A stretch of DNA of 64,000 nt from Acidimicrobiia bacterium (GTDB lineage: Bacteria; Actinomycetota; Acidimicrobiia; IMCC26256; JAOSJM01). Below, piece by piece: positions 1-8,355 of this stretch. The translations under genes and the position numbers were made by a program. The notes under the pieces are model-generated. The model was not told the origin of the DNA. It did not search any database and was given only the letters and a program-made list of their open reading frames with translations. Each line of letters starts with the position of its first letter. Within the stretch, counting starts at the first letter, position 1. The DNA is taken from assembly GCA_027494165.1 (NCBI GenBank), contig JAOSJM010000001.1, positions 310,001 to 374,000 of the forward strand, given 5' to 3'.

Positions 1-1252
1 GCTCCCCGGGCTGGAGGCGGCCGAAGCCGCCGAGGCCCGGCTCGAGGAGGCCCGCCGGGAGGCCGAGGCCGAGCTCGCCCGCCACGAGGACGCCGCCGCC
101 ACCCTGCGGCGGGAGCTCGAGGTCCGGGCCGCGGCCATCGAGGAGCGCCGGGCGGTGCTGGCCCGCCGGCTCGGCGAGGTGGAGGAGCGCCTGGCCCGCG
201 ACCCCGACGCCCAGGCCGAGGCCGAGCGCCACCGCTCCCGGCTCGTGGCCCGGGCCGACGCCTACGACCAGGTGGCCCGGGCGCTCCACGAGCGGCTCGT
301 CACCATCGACGCGCTGCACGACCGGCTGCGCGAGCGGCGACGGCGCCAGTCGGAGGCGGTCCGGGAGGCCGGGGAGCAGCTCGACGGCTTCCGGGCCGAG
401 CGAGCAGGGCTCGAGCAGGAGCTGGTCGCCCTCCGGGAGCACGCCGGGCGTGCCGAGGTCGAGGAGGCCGAGGCCCGCCTCCGGCTGGACGGCGCCGTGG
501 AGCGCCTCCGGACCGAGTTCGACGCCGAACCGGCGGCCGCGCTCGACGCACCGGCTCCGGAGGTCCCGGCCGGGACCACGCTCGCCGGTCGCGCCCGGGA
601 GCTCGACCGGGAGCTGCGCCTCCTCGGCCCCGTGAACCCCCTCGCCCTCGAGGAGTACGAGGCGCTGCAGGAGCGCCATCGCTTCCTCGAGGCCCAGCTC
701 GACGACGTGAAGTCGAGTCGGCGTGAGCTGCACCGCGTGATCAAGGCCGTCGACCGCGAGATCGTGGCCGTGTTCGAGGCGGCGTTCGCCGACGTCAGCG
801 CCCACTTCTCGGACCTGTTCGCCACGCTGTTCCCCGGTGGGGCCGGCCGCCTCACCCTCACCGATCCCGAGGACCTCCTCGGGACCGGCATCGAGATCGA
901 GGCCCGACCCTCCGGGAAGAACGTGCGGCGGCTGTCGCTGCTGTCGGGCGGCGAGCGCTCGCTCACCGCGCTCGCGTACCTCTTCGCCGTCTTCCGGGCC
1001 CGGCCCTCGCCCTTCTACCTCCTCGACGAGGTCGAGGCCGCGCTCGACGACGTCAACCTCCACCGGTTCCTCGACCTCGTGCACGAGTTCCGCGGGGAGG
1101 CCCAGCTCCTCGTCGTGTCGCACCAGAAGCGGACGATGGAGGCCGCCGACTGCCTCTACGGCGTGTCGATGCCGCCGGGCGGGTCGAGCCGGGTGGTGAG
1201 CCAGCGGCTGCGCGAGGAGCGCGAGGAGGAGGACGTCCTCGTCCTCCCGTGA
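1..1252 (+). CDS. smc: SMC chromosome-segregation ATPase, C-terminal part (5' end outside window)
   Basis: The frame is open from base 2 to a TGA at 1250-1252, so only the C-terminal part is present. The first ~200 residues are Glu/Arg/Ala-rich coiled coil. The ATPase head follows, with the ABC signature LSLLSGGERS near base 940 and the Walker B stretch YLLDEVEAALDD near base 1016, then VVSHQKRTMEAAD (H-loop). This arrangement is typical of SMC, which with ScpA/ScpB compacts and segregates the nucleoid. The neighbours downstream (mscS-like, ftsY, ffh) match the usual actinobacterial order. Identity as SMC rather than another SbcC/RecN-like ATPase rests on the head motifs and this context. Confidence 0.95.
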   Translation, partial: LPGLEAAEAAEARLEEARREAEAELARHEDAAATLRRELEVRAAAIEERRAVLARRLGEVEERLARDPDAQAEAERHRSRLVARADAYDQVARALHERLVTIDALHDRLRERRRRQSEAVREAGEQLDGFRAERAGLEQELVALREHAGRAEVEEAEARLRLDGAVERLRTEFDAEPAAALDAPAPEVPAGTTLAGRARELDRELRLLGPVNPLALEEYEALQERHRFLEAQLDDVKSSRRELHRVIKAVDREIVAVFEAAFADVSAHFSDLFATLFPGGAGRLTLTDPEDLLGTGIEIEARPSGKNVRRLSLLSGGERSLTALAYLFAVFRARPSPFYLLDEVEAALDDVNLHRFLDLVHEFRGEAQLLVVSHQKRTMEAADCLYGVSMPPGGSSRVVSQRLREEREEEDVLVLP

Positions 1253-1305
1253 CCCCGACCGTCCACCGCTCGCCCCGGTCGACCGGCGGCGAGATGCCGA
1301 CGCGG

Positions 1306-1311
1306 TAGGTT
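1306..1311 (+). promoter_or_regulatory. -10 box TAGGTT, leaderless start of mscS-like gene
   Basis: TAGGTT fits TANNNT and ends 7 nt before a TTG (1319) and 10 nt before a GTG (1322). No Shine-Dalgarno sequence lies between. This predicts a leaderless transcript. Confidence 0.5.
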
Positions 1312-1318
1312 CGCGGGC

Positions 1319-2422
1319 TTGGTGACGGCGCTCGCGACCTCGGTCCTCTTCTCGCTCCCGGCTCAGGCGCCGGTCGACCCGCTCGAGGAGGCGTGCGGCC
1401 CCCCGGGCGAGCAGTCCTGGCTGTGCTCGACGGTGTTCCGGCTCACCGACAACCAGGACGCGGCCGAGGTCGCCGACGCCCTGTCGTCGCCGCTGAAGAT
1501 CCTGGCGATCCTCGTCGTCGCGTACCTCCTCACCCGCGTCGTCCGCCTGGTCGTCCGCCGGCTGGTGCGGAGGCTCCAGCACGAGGACACGCTCGAGAAG
1601 CTGCGCAAGGTGCGGGAGCGGACCGGGCTGGCCCTGCTCGACACGGGTCCCCAGCCGGCGATCGTCGCGGCCCGCCAGGCCCAGCGGGCGGAGAACATCG
1701 GGCGCCTCGTCCGGAGCGCGCTGACCGTCCTCATCTGGTGGATCGCGATCTTCGCCGTCCTCGACGAGCTGGGCGTGAACCTCGGGCCCCTCCTCGCCGG
1801 CGCCGGGGTGGCCGGCGTGGCCCTGGGCTTCGGGGCCCAGAGCCTCGTGCGCGACTTCCTGGCCGGCACGTTCATGATGCTCGAGGACCAGTTCGGGATC
1901 GGCGACGTGATCGACGCCGGGGACGCCACGGGCACGGTCGAGTCGGTGACCCTGCGGATCACGCGCGTGCGTGACGTCGAGGGCATCGTCTGGCACATCC
2001 CCAACGGCGAGATCCGCCGGGTCGGCAACATGTCGCAGGGCTGGTCGCGGGCCCTGCTCGACATCTCCGTCGGCTACGGCACGGACATCCCCACCGCCTC
2101 ACGGGTGATCAAGGAGGTGGCCGACGCCATGTGGCGGGACCCCGCCTACGCGGGCGTGATCCTCTCGGAGCCCGAGGTCTGGGGTGTCCAGGAGCTCGGC
2201 GCCGACGGCATCGTCATCCGTCTCGTCGTGAAGACCGCACCGCTCGAGCAGTGGGCGGTCGGTCGCGAGCTGCGCGGCCGGTTGAAGGTGGCGTTCGACG
2301 AGGCGGGGATCGAGATCCCCTTCCCGCAGCGCACGGTGTGGTTCCGCAACGCCGACGGCACCCCCGCCGGAGAGCCCGGCGACGGCGGCGAGCCGGCGGG
2401 CGGCGCGGGCGACCGCCGGTAG
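1319..2422 (+). CDS. MscS-family mechanosensitive ion channel
   Basis: A 367-residue small-conductance mechanosensitive channel homologue that would release solutes on osmotic downshock. A hydrophobic N-terminus (residues 2-17) is followed by membrane helices near 58-75 and 137-153. The Gly/Ala-rich pore helix ([20 protein letters not shown], about 157-176) runs into [19 protein letters not shown], the diagnostic MscS segment. The C-terminal third is the cytosolic beta/alpha-beta vestibule. The last ~15 residues are Gly/Glu-rich and probably disordered. The start is TTG 1319 or GTG 1322; the -10 box placement favours one of these. Its stop codon TAG is also the first part of the ftsY -10 hexamer. 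Confidence 0.93.
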   Translation: MVTALATSVLFSLPAQAPVDPLEEACGPPGEQSWLCSTVFRLTDNQDAAEVADALSSPLKILAILVVAYLLTRVVRLVVRRLVRRLQHEDTLEKLRKVRERTGLALLDTGPQPAIVAARQAQRAENIGRLVRSALTVLIWWIAIFAVLDELGVNLGPLLAGAGVAGVALGFGAQSLVRDFLAGTFMMLEDQFGIGDVIDAGDATGTVESVTLRITRVRDVEGIVWHIPNGEIRRVGNMSQGWSRALLDISVGYGTDIPTASRVIKEVADAMWRDPAYAGVILSEPEVWGVQELGADGIVIRLVVKTAPLEQWAVGRELRGRLKVAFDEAGIEIPFPQRTVWFRNADGTPAGEPGDGGEPAGGAGDRR

Positions 2423-2425
2423 GAT
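2420..2425 (+). promoter_or_regulatory. -10 box TAGGAT upstream of ftsY
   Basis: TAGGAT (TANNNT) overlaps the mscS-like stop codon and lies 31 nt before the ftsY ATG. A GGGGAG ribosome site is at about 2445-2450, so ftsY would have a short leader. Confidence 0.4.
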
Positions 2426-2456
2426 CGACCGGTCCCAAGTCCCCGGGGAGCCCGGC

Positions 2457-3742
2457 ATGAGCGGCGCGCTGATCATCGTCCTCTTGGTCCTGCTGTTCGG
2501 CCTGGTCCTGGCCCTGGTCGGGGTGGGGCTCTCGCGGTACTCGGCCCGACGCACCCGCGAGATCGCCGAGGAGCTCGGGCTGCCGTCGGCCGAGGAGATC
2601 CCTCCCCTCCCCGAGGCGTTGCCGCCCGAGGAGGGCGCGCCGCAGGCCGTCGTCGAGGCCCCGCCGGAGCCGGTGGTGGAGGCCCCGCCGGAAGTGGTCG
2701 TGGAGGCTCCACCACCCGCGCCCCCGCCCGTCGTCCTGGAGCGTCCCCGGCTGCGCGACCGCCTCGGCCGGACCCGCGCCGCGCTGGCCTCCCACGTCGC
2801 GGCCTGGCGGGCCCGGCGCGCCGTCGACGAGGAGACCTGGGAGGACCTCGAGGAGGCCCTGGTCCTCGCCGACGTCGGGGTGGCCACGACCGGGACGATC
2901 CTCGAGAGGGTGCGCGCCCGGATGGCGCAGGGCGCGCTCCAGGACGCCGACGCGCTCGTCGAGCTCGTGAAGTCGGAGATGGTCGCCATGCTCGACGGGG
3001 GCGAGCGGGCGTTGACCGTCACTCCCGGAGAGCCCAACGTGTGGATGTTCGTCGGCGTGAACGGGGTGGGGAAGACGACGACGATCGCCAAGCTGGCCCT
3101 CCAGCAGGCGGCCGAGGGACGGAAGGTGGTCCTGGCGGCGGCGGACACGTTCCGCGCGGCGGCCGCCGACCAGCTCGCGCACTGGGCCGAGCGGGTCGGT
3201 GCCGAGCTGGTCCGGGGCCAGGAGGGGGCCGACCCCGGCTCGGTGGTCTTCGACGCCATGAGCGCGGCCACGAGCCGGGGGCCGAGCTCGTCCTCGTCGA
3301 CACGGCCGGGCGCCTCCACACGAAGGTGAACCTCATGGAGGAGCTCAAGAAGCTGCGCCGCATCGTCGACCGGACGCCCGGCGCCCTCAAGGAGGTCCTC
3401 CTCGTCCTCGACGCCACGACCGGCCAGAACGGTCTGGCCCAGGCCCGCCAGTTCTCCGAGGCCGTCCCGGTCACCGGCGTGGTGCTCACCAAGCTCGACG
3501 GCACGGCCAAGGGAGGCATCGTCCTCGCCGTCCAGGCCGAGCTCGGGATCCCCGTGAAGGCCGTCGGCGTCGGGGAGGGGGCCGGCGACCTCGTGCCCTT
3601 CGACCCCGAGGAGTTCGTCGACGCCGTCTTCGCCGGCGAGGGAGGCGGCGAGGGAGCGGGCGGCGAGGGAGCGGGCGGCGGAGGGAGACGCCTGATCGAT
3701 CATCCCGTCTCGGGTGTCTCCACCGTCGCTGGGCGGGGGTGA
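2457..3742 (+). CDS. ftsY: Signal recognition particle receptor FtsY (one frameshift)
   Basis: FtsY is the SRP-receptor GTPase that docks Ffh-ribosome complexes at the membrane. It begins with one membrane helix (residues ~3-24), then a Pro/Glu/Val-rich acidic linker to about residue 95, then the NG domain. G1 is [10 protein letters not shown] (~residue 201), followed by DTFRAAA, DTAGR and [10 protein letters not shown]. The frame breaks at a run of five G at 3277-3281: restoring one G gives [14 protein letters not shown], and both sides are otherwise intact. This looks like a sequence error. After the usual FtsY end (FVDAVF) the frame continues through [14 protein letters not shown] repeats and into a REP-like palindrome before TGA 3740-3742. 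Confidence 0.93.
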
Positions 3743-3751
3743 GGACACCCG
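3708..3751 (+). repeat. REP-like palindrome family A, copy 1
   Basis: An imperfect hairpin. Arms 3711-3724 and 3738-3751 pair over 14 positions with one mismatch and one G-U, around a 13-nt loop. The first 42 nt (3708-3749) recur exactly at 3825-3866. It forms the last codons of ftsY. Confidence 0.8.
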
Positions 3752-3925
3752 GGACCGGGAACCGGGGACCGGGGACCGGGGATCGGGGACCGGGGACCGG
3801 AGACCGGAGACGGCTGATGCGGCTTCTCGGGTGTCTCCACCGTCGCTGGGCGGGGGTGAGGACACCGGAGATCGGGAACCGGGGATCGGGGACCGGGGAT
3901 CGAGGACGGGGGATCAGGGACCGGA
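3751..3925 (+). repeat. GGGGACC/GGGGATC 7-nt microsatellite-like tracts
   Basis: Two degenerate tandem tracts (about 3751-3815 and 3866-3925) built from 7-nt units GGGGACC, GGGGATC and GGGAACC, one after each family A palindrome. No plausible gene lies here. They fill most of the ftsY-ffh spacer. Confidence 0.75.
3825..3868 (+). repeat. REP-like palindrome family A, copy 2
   Basis: Identical to copy 1 over 42 nt (3825-3866), 117 nt downstream. The right arm differs after GACACC, so the outermost base pairs are weaker. Confidence 0.8.
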
Positions 3926-3949
3926 GGCAGCCGAGGTCGGGTGCACCGG

Positions 3950-3955
3950 TAGACT
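3950..3955 (+). promoter_or_regulatory. -10 box TAGACT upstream of ffh
   Basis: TAGACT lies 26 nt before the ffh ATG, directly after the repeat-rich spacer. The repeats would therefore sit upstream of this promoter. Confidence 0.45.
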
Positions 3956-3981
3956 GGTGGATCCCCGACCTGGAAGCCGCC

Positions 3982-5295
3982 ATGTTCGACGCGCTCTCGG
4001 AACGGTTCGACCGCATCTTCACCCGCCTGCGCGGCAAGGGCCGCCTCGGCGAGAAGGACGTCGACGAGGTCGCGCGGGAGATCCGTCTCGCCCTCCTCGA
4101 GGCCGACGTCAACGTCGGCGTGGTGAAGCAGTTCGTCGCCCGGGTCAAGGAGCGGTCCCTCGGCACCGAGGTCGCCAAGAGCCTCACGCCCGGCCAACAG
4201 GTCGTGAAGATCGTCCACGAGGAGCTGGTGACCACGCTCGGCGGGGTCACCGGCAAGCTCACCATGAGCCCCAAGCCGCCCACCGTCGTCCTCCTCGCCG
4301 GGCTGCAGGGCTCCGGGAAGACCACCGCGGCGGCGAAGCTCGCCCGCCACCTCAAGAGCCAGGGGCTCCAGGTGCTCCTCGTCGCCGCCGACCTCCAGCG
4401 GCCGGCCGCCGTCGAGCAGCTCAGGGTGCTGGGCGGACGGATCGACGTCCCGGTCCACTCGGCGCCCACCGACCCGGTGGCCGTCGCCCGGGGCGGTCTC
4501 GAGGAGGCGGCCCGGCTCGGGCGGAACGTCGTGATCGTGGATACCGCCGGGCGTCTCCAGGTGGATGCCGACCTCATGGACGAGCTCCGCCGGGTCCACG
4601 AGGCGGTCCGGCCCCACGACACCCTCCTCGTCGTCGACGCCATGACGGGGCAGGAGGCGGTCAACGTCGCCACGGCGTTCGACGAGGCCGTGAGCCTCGA
4701 CGGCGTCATCATGACCAAGATCGACGGTGACGCCCGCGGCGGTGCCGCGCTCTCGGTGAAGGAGGTCGTGGGGCGGCCGATCCTCTTCGTGGGGACCGGC
4801 GAGAAGCTCGAGGACTTCGAGCCGTTCCACCCCGACCGCATGGCGAGCCGGATCCTCGGGATGGGCGACGTGCTCACGCTCATCGAGAAGGCCGAGGCCA
4901 GCTTCGACCAGGAGGAGGCCGCCAGGGCCGAGGCCAAGCTGCGCAAGGGGCAGTTCACGCTCGAGGACTTCCTCGACCAGATGCGCCAGGTCCGGAAGAT
5001 GGGCCCGCTGCAGAACCTGGTCTCGATGCTGCCCGGGGTCCCCAAGGAGCTGCGCCAGGCCGAGGTCGACGAGGGCGAGCTGTCCCGGATCGAGGCGATC
5101 ATCTGCTCCATGACCCCCGAGGAGCGGCGGAACCCCGCCCTCATCAACGGTTCCCGGCGGCTCCGGATCGCCCGGGGGAGCGGCACCCGGACCCAGGACG
5201 TGAACGCGCTGCTGAAGCAGTTCAAGATGGTGCAGCAGATGATGCGCTCCGTGGCCCAGGGCAAGCGCCCCAAGCTCCCGATCCCCGGGCTGTAG
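3982..5295 (+). CDS. ffh: Signal recognition particle protein Ffh (SRP54)
   Basis: Ffh binds 4.5S RNA and signal peptides and pairs with FtsY for cotranslational targeting. It is 437 residues. The N domain (1-~90) leads to the G domain with G1 LQGSGKTTAAAKLA (~108), DLQRPAAVEQL, G3 DTAGRLQ and G4 TKIDGDARGG. From about 300 the M domain has the expected methionine-rich helices (FLDQMRQVRKMGPL, KMVQQMMRSVAQ). Length and domains match the family. The ATG at 3982 fits the N-domain start MFDALSERFDRIF. No 4.5S RNA gene was recognised in the window. Confidence 0.97.
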   Translation: MFDALSERFDRIFTRLRGKGRLGEKDVDEVAREIRLALLEADVNVGVVKQFVARVKERSLGTEVAKSLTPGQQVVKIVHEELVTTLGGVTGKLTMSPKPPTVVLLAGLQGSGKTTAAAKLARHLKSQGLQVLLVAADLQRPAAVEQLRVLGGRIDVPVHSAPTDPVAVARGGLEEAARLGRNVVIVDTAGRLQVDADLMDELRRVHEAVRPHDTLLVVDAMTGQEAVNVATAFDEAVSLDGVIMTKIDGDARGGAALSVKEVVGRPILFVGTGEKLEDFEPFHPDRMASRILGMGDVLTLIEKAEASFDQEEAARAEAKLRKGQFTLEDFLDQMRQVRKMGPLQNLVSMLPGVPKELRQAEVDEGELSRIEAIICSMTPEERRNPALINGSRRLRIARGSGTRTQDVNALLKQFKMVQQMMRSVAQGKRPKLPIPGL

Positions 5296-5315
5296 GTCCG
5301 GACCGTCCGGGGCAG

Positions 5316-5321
5316 TAGGGT
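5316..5321 (+). promoter_or_regulatory. -10 box TAGGGT upstream of rpsP
   Basis: TAGGGT is 39 nt before the rpsP GTG. A GAGAGGA ribosome site lies at about 5344-5350. It would drive rpsP-khpA-rimM-trmD. Confidence 0.4.
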
Positions 5322-5360
5322 GATGCGTCCGGCCGGACGAGACGAGAGGACATCCGCAAC

Positions 5361-5749
5361 GTGGCCGTGAAGATCCGCCTCATGCGAGTGGGCAAGAAGA
5401 AGCAGCCCACCTACCGCGTCGTCGTCGCCGACGCCCGAGCGCCGCGCGACGGCCGCTTCATCGAGATCATCGGGCACTACGGCCCGCGCCAGGAGCCGTC
5501 CCTCGTCGAGATCGACGACGAGCGAGCCCTCGACTGGCTGCGCAAGGGCGCCCAGCCCACCGAATCGGTCCAGAAGCTGCTGACCATCGCCGGCGTCTGG
5601 GAGCGCTACTGCTCCGAGAGGGGGATCAGCGCCGCCCCGAAGGACGCGCGCCCAAGGCCCCGAAGAAGGAGCCCACCGCGGCCGCCGGCGAGCCGCCGGC
5701 CGAGGAGCCCGCCTCCGAGGCGACCGAGAACAGCGAGGGTGACGAGTGA
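5361..5749 (+). CDS. rpsP: 30S ribosomal protein S16 (frameshift in tail)
   Basis: Residues 1-~85 match S16: [19 protein letters not shown], then [12 protein letters not shown] and [20 protein letters not shown]16 is an early-assembly 30S protein. After residue ~92 the frame breaks near 5634-5652. One restored base gives a tail of the type [17 protein letters not shown], ending SEGDE and TGA at 5747-5749. Left unrepaired, the original frame runs on into rimM and would give a false S16-RimM fusion. The repaired stop overlaps the khpA start in GTGA. The start is GTG 5361. Confidence 0.92.
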
Positions 5750-6114
5750 GCGACGACGATCTCCTCGACGAAGAGCTCGACGACGACTTCGACGACGAGG
5801 ACGACGACTTCGACGACGAGGACGACGAGGACGACGAGGACGACGAGGTCGGGGGCGAGGGCAACCGGATCGTCGGGGCCCGGGCCGCCGCGGTGGCCGA
5901 GCACGTGGCCCGGGCCATCTGCGAGGAGCCCGACGAGGTGGAGATCGAGGTCGACGAGCGCGGGAGCGAGGTGTCGCTCTCGATCCACGCCAGCCAGTCC
6001 GACATGGGCCGGCTGATCGGGAAGCGGGGCCGGGTGATCCAGGCGCTGCGCCAGGTCGCGCGGGCGGCCGGGGCCTCCGAGGGGACGACGGTCACGGTCG
6101 ACGTCGTCGAGTAG
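5746..6114 (+). CDS. khpA: KhpA-type KH-domain RNA-binding protein
   Basis: A single KH domain of the KhpA/YlqC type, 122 residues, in its standard place between rpsP and rimM. The RNA-binding GxxG loop is in [16 protein letters not shown] (~residues 88-103). The family acts with KhpB as an RNA chaperone in Gram-positive bacteria. Unusual here is the N-terminus: residues 2-35 are almost only Asp and Glu, a strongly acidic tail ahead of the usual 75-80-residue protein. The start GTG 5746 overlaps the S16 stop. The acidic stretch is in frame and uninterrupted, so I take it as coding. Confidence 0.93.
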   Translation: MSDDDLLDEELDDDFDDEDDDFDDEDDEDDEDDEVGGEGNRIVGARAAAVAEHVARAICEEPDEVEIEVDERGSEVSLSIHASQSDMGRLIGKRGRVIQALRQVARAAGASEGTTVTVDVVE

Positions 6115-6116
6115 CC

Positions 6117-6641
6117 GTGCCCGACGCCCCCCGCGACGGGCCGGCCTCCGGGGCCGGCGGTGGTCGACGTCTCGAGATCGGCCGGATCGGGAGGCCGCAC
6201 GGGTTGCGGGGCGAGGTGGCGGTGACGCTGACGACCAACCGGCCCGAGCGCCTGGCCCCGGGGTCGGTGCTCTTCGCCGGTGAGCGGCAGCTCGTCGTGG
6301 TCGGGGCCCGACCGCACCAGCGTCGCTGGCTCGTGCAGTTCGAGGGGGTGGAGGATCGGAGCGCGGCCGAGGCCCTGCGCGGCGCGGTCCTCGGCGCCGA
6401 ACCGCTCGGGGACCTGGAGCCCGGGGAGCTCTGGGTGCACGAGCTGGTGGGCTGCACCGTGACCGACCGGGCCGGCGAGCCCCTCGGTCGGGTCGTGGCC
6501 GTCGAGGCCAACCCGGCCCACGACCTCCTCGTCCTCGACGGGGGCGCCCTGGTGCCGATGGTCTTCGTGGTCGACCACCACCCCGGCGTCGTCGTCGTCG
6601 ACATCCCCGAGGGCCTTCTCGAGATCAACGCCCCCCGGTGA
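6117..6641 (+). CDS. rimM: Ribosome maturation factor RimM
   Basis: RimM binds S19 and assists 30S head maturation. The 174-residue protein has the N-terminal RimM barrel ([20 protein letters not shown], ~residues 19-38) and the PRC-type C-terminal domain ([28 protein letters not shown], then [10 protein letters not shown]). The GTG at 6117, two bases after the khpA stop, is chosen because RimM proteins start 5-20 residues before the GRIGRPHG motif. It ends 12 nt before trmD, a typical rpsP-rimM-trmD operon. Confidence 0.95.
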   Translation: MPDAPRDGPASGAGGGRRLEIGRIGRPHGLRGEVAVTLTTNRPERLAPGSVLFAGERQLVVVGARPHQRRWLVQFEGVEDRSAAEALRGAVLGAEPLGDLEPGELWVHELVGCTVTDRAGEPLGRVVAVEANPAHDLLVLDGGALVPMVFVVDHHPGVVVVDIPEGLLEINAPR

Positions 6642-6653
6642 GCGGAGCCACGG

Positions 6654-7385
6654 GTGCGCATCGACGTCTTCACGATCTTCCCCGAGTACCTGGAGGGGCC
6701 GCTCGCCGTCTCCCTGCTGGGCCGGGCCCGGGAGCACGGCCTGCTCGACGTGCGCCTCCACGACCCCCGCGACCACGCGACCGACCGGCACCGCAGCGTC
6801 GACGACGCACCGTACGGCGGTGGAGCCGGGATGGTCATGGCGCCCGGGCCGCTCTTCGCGGCGGTGGAGGCCGCCGATCCACACCGCCCCCTCTTCCTGC
6901 TCGGACCCGCGGGGCGACGGCTGGACCAGGGCCTCGTGCGCGAGCTGGCGGCGAGCCCGGGCTTCTCGCTGCTCTGCGGGCGCTACGAAGGAGTCGACGA
7001 GCGCGTGGCCCGGCACCTCTGCGACGACGAGCTGTCGATCGGCGACTACGTCCTGGCCGGCGGCGAGGCCGCGGCCCTGGTGGTGGTCGAGGCGGTCGCC
7101 CGCCTCGTCCCCGGCGTGATGGGCAACGAGGACTCCGGGCGCGAGGAGTCGTTCACCGGGGATCCCGAGGGACGGGTGCTGGTCGAGCACCCGCAGTACA
7201 CGCGGCCGGCCCGGTTCCGGGGCTGGGACGTCCCGGAGGTGCTGCGCCGCGGCGACCACGCCATGGTCGCCCGGTGGCGGCGGGCCCGGGCGCTGCGGCG
7301 CACGCTCGCCCGGCGCCCCGACCTGCTGGCCGAGCAGGACCTGACCGACGACGAGCGCTCGCTCCTCGACGAGTTCCCGGAGTAG
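6654..7385 (+). CDS. trmD: tRNA (guanine-N1-)-methyltransferase TrmD
   Basis: TrmD methylates G37 of tRNAs with SAM and prevents +1 frameshifting. It is 243 residues and starts at a GTG with the typical [13 protein letters not shown]. Family motifs are [13 protein letters not shown] (~47), the knot residues [12 protein letters not shown] (~108) and [16 protein letters not shown] (~128), then the C-terminal helical domain ([21 protein letters not shown]). Length and all SPOUT-knot motifs agree with an active enzyme. Confidence 0.97.
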   Translation: MRIDVFTIFPEYLEGPLAVSLLGRAREHGLLDVRLHDPRDHATDRHRSVDDAPYGGGAGMVMAPGPLFAAVEAADPHRPLFLLGPAGRRLDQGLVRELAASPGFSLLCGRYEGVDERVARHLCDDELSIGDYVLAGGEAAALVVVEAVARLVPGVMGNEDSGREESFTGDPEGRVLVEHPQYTRPARFRGWDVPEVLRRGDHAMVARWRRARALRRTLARRPDLLAEQDLTDDERSLLDEFPE

Positions 7386-7471
7386 GGGCGCCCGGGGGCC
7401 GCGAGCCCCGGGGCGGGTCCCGGCCCGGGACGGCGGTCAAGGCCCGGGTGGAGCGCGCTCCCTCCGGTGGC

Positions 7472-7477
7472 TACGAT
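7472..7477 (+). promoter_or_regulatory. -10 box TACGAT upstream of rplS
   Basis: TACGAT lies 45 nt before the rplS ATG in the 137-nt trmD-rplS gap. GAGGAG at about 7509-7513 is the ribosome site. Confidence 0.45.
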
Positions 7478-7522
7478 GGCGGGCCGCCCGAGAACCACCC
7501 CTCCGCCGAGGAGCCCCTCGCC

Positions 7523-7867
7523 ATGAACCGGACCGACCTCGTCGATCGCGCCCTGCTCCGCGACGACGTTCCCGACTTCGCGCCGGGTGACACGCTCAAG
7601 GTGCACGTCCGCGTCGTCGAGGGGAACCGCCAGCGCGTGCAGGTGTTCCAGGGTGTCGTGATCCGGCGCAAGGGGGTCGGGGCGCGCGAGACCTTCACGG
7701 TGCGCAAGATCAGCTTCGGGGTCGGCGTCGAGCGGACCTTCCCTGTGCACTCCCCGGTCATCGCCAGGATCGAGGTCCTCACCCGGGGTGACGTCCGGCG
7801 GGCCAAGCTCTACTACCTGCGCGACCGCATCGGGAAGGCCGCCAAGGTCAAGGAGAAGCGGTACTAG
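7523..7867 (+). CDS. rplS: 50S ribosomal protein L19
   Basis: L19 lies at the 30S-50S interface. The 114-residue protein shows [50 protein letters not shown] and a C-terminus [21 protein letters not shown], all classic L19. The ATG at 7523 follows a GAGGAG site. In many Actinobacteria lepB and rnhB come next; here a 195-nt spacer leads straight to the DUF2469 gene. Confidence 0.97.
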   Translation: MNRTDLVDRALLRDDVPDFAPGDTLKVHVRVVEGNRQRVQVFQGVVIRRKGVGARETFTVRKISFGVGVERTFPVHSPVIARIEVLTRGDVRRAKLYYLRDRIGKAAKVKEKRY

Positions 7868-7894
7868 CGTCCCCGGTGGGCGGCGCCGGCTCCC

Positions 7895-7927
7895 GGGCCG
7901 GGTCCGGCCCGACCGCCTGCGAGGCGG
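7895..7927 (+). terminator. Tandem GC hairpins after rplS
   Basis: Two adjacent perfect 6-bp stems: 7895-7900/7905-7910 (loop GGTC) and 7913-7918/7922-7927 (loop GCG). There is no U tract, as is common for actinobacterial 3' ends. The rest of 7868-8031 shows nothing recognisable. Confidence 0.4.
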
Positions 7928-8031
7928 CCGACTTCCCCCCTCGAACCGGGGCGAGTCGCGCCGACCGCGCGGTCTCCCCGGCGGGCCACGAGCCCGACGG
8001 TCGACTCCGGAGGCGGGAAGACCGGAAGACC

Positions 8032-8037
8032 TACACT
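8032..8037 (+). promoter_or_regulatory. -10 box TACACT upstream of DUF2469 gene
   Basis: TACACT ends 25 nt before the GTG start at 8063. GGGAGG at about 8050-8055 is the ribosome site. Confidence 0.4.
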
Positions 8038-8062
8038 GGCGGACGACATCGGGAGGGCTCGG

Positions 8063-8353
8063 GTGAGCGCTGAGGACCTCGAGCGGTACGAGACGGAGAT
8101 CGAGCTCCAGCTCTACAAGGAGTACCGCGACGTCCTGCCCATGTTCTCGTACGTCGTCGAGACCGAGCGGCGCTTCTATCTCACCAACTCGGTCAACGTC
8201 GACGTGAGGAACGAGCAGGGCCGGGTCTACTTCGAGCTCGGCCTCCACGACGCCTGGGTCTGGGACATGTACCGGCCGGCTCGCTTCGTGGCCAACGTCA
8301 GGGTCCTGACGTTCAAGGACGTGAACATCGAGGAACTGGCCAAGGAGCTCTGA
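8063..8353 (+). CDS. DUF2469 family protein
   Basis: A 96-residue acidic protein of the actinobacterial DUF2469 family, recognised by its N-terminus (DLERYETEIELQLYKEYRD), the central FSYVVETERRFYLTNSVNV and the aromatic VWDMYRPARFVANVRVLTF. The family is almost confined to Actinomycetota and usually sits between rplS/rnhB and yraN, as here. Its function is unknown. It starts at GTG 8063 behind a GGGAGG site and ends two bases before yraN, so the two are probably cotranscribed. Confidence 0.93.
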   Translation: MSAEDLERYETEIELQLYKEYRDVLPMFSYVVETERRFYLTNSVNVDVRNEQGRVYFELGLHDAWVWDMYRPARFVANVRVLTFKDVNIEELAKEL

Positions 8354-8355
8354 GC

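Noticed and set aside
3708..3925. CRISPR-like array in the ftsY-ffh spacer
   Set aside because: Only two palindrome copies, the intervening sequence is itself a 7-nt repeat, and no cas genes are present.
3743..3981. SRP 4.5S RNA gene near ffh
   Set aside because: No GGAA/tetraloop-type SRP helix 8 was found; the spacer is made of repeats.
5361..6641. S16-RimM fusion protein
   Set aside because: It arises from one missing base in the S16 tail; the repaired frame stops at 5749 and RimM has its own GTG.
3486..7259. Very long minus-strand open frame (about 1257 codons) opposite ffh-trmD, and similar ones opposite comM-rpsB and pnp
   Set aside because: Their translations are Arg/Ser/Pro-rich antisense images of conserved genes; high GC suppresses stop codons. 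The same reasoning removes all other shadow frames.
7925..7955. tRNA T-loop-like GGTTCGAG on the minus strand
   Set aside because: No acceptor, D or anticodon arms can be built around it.
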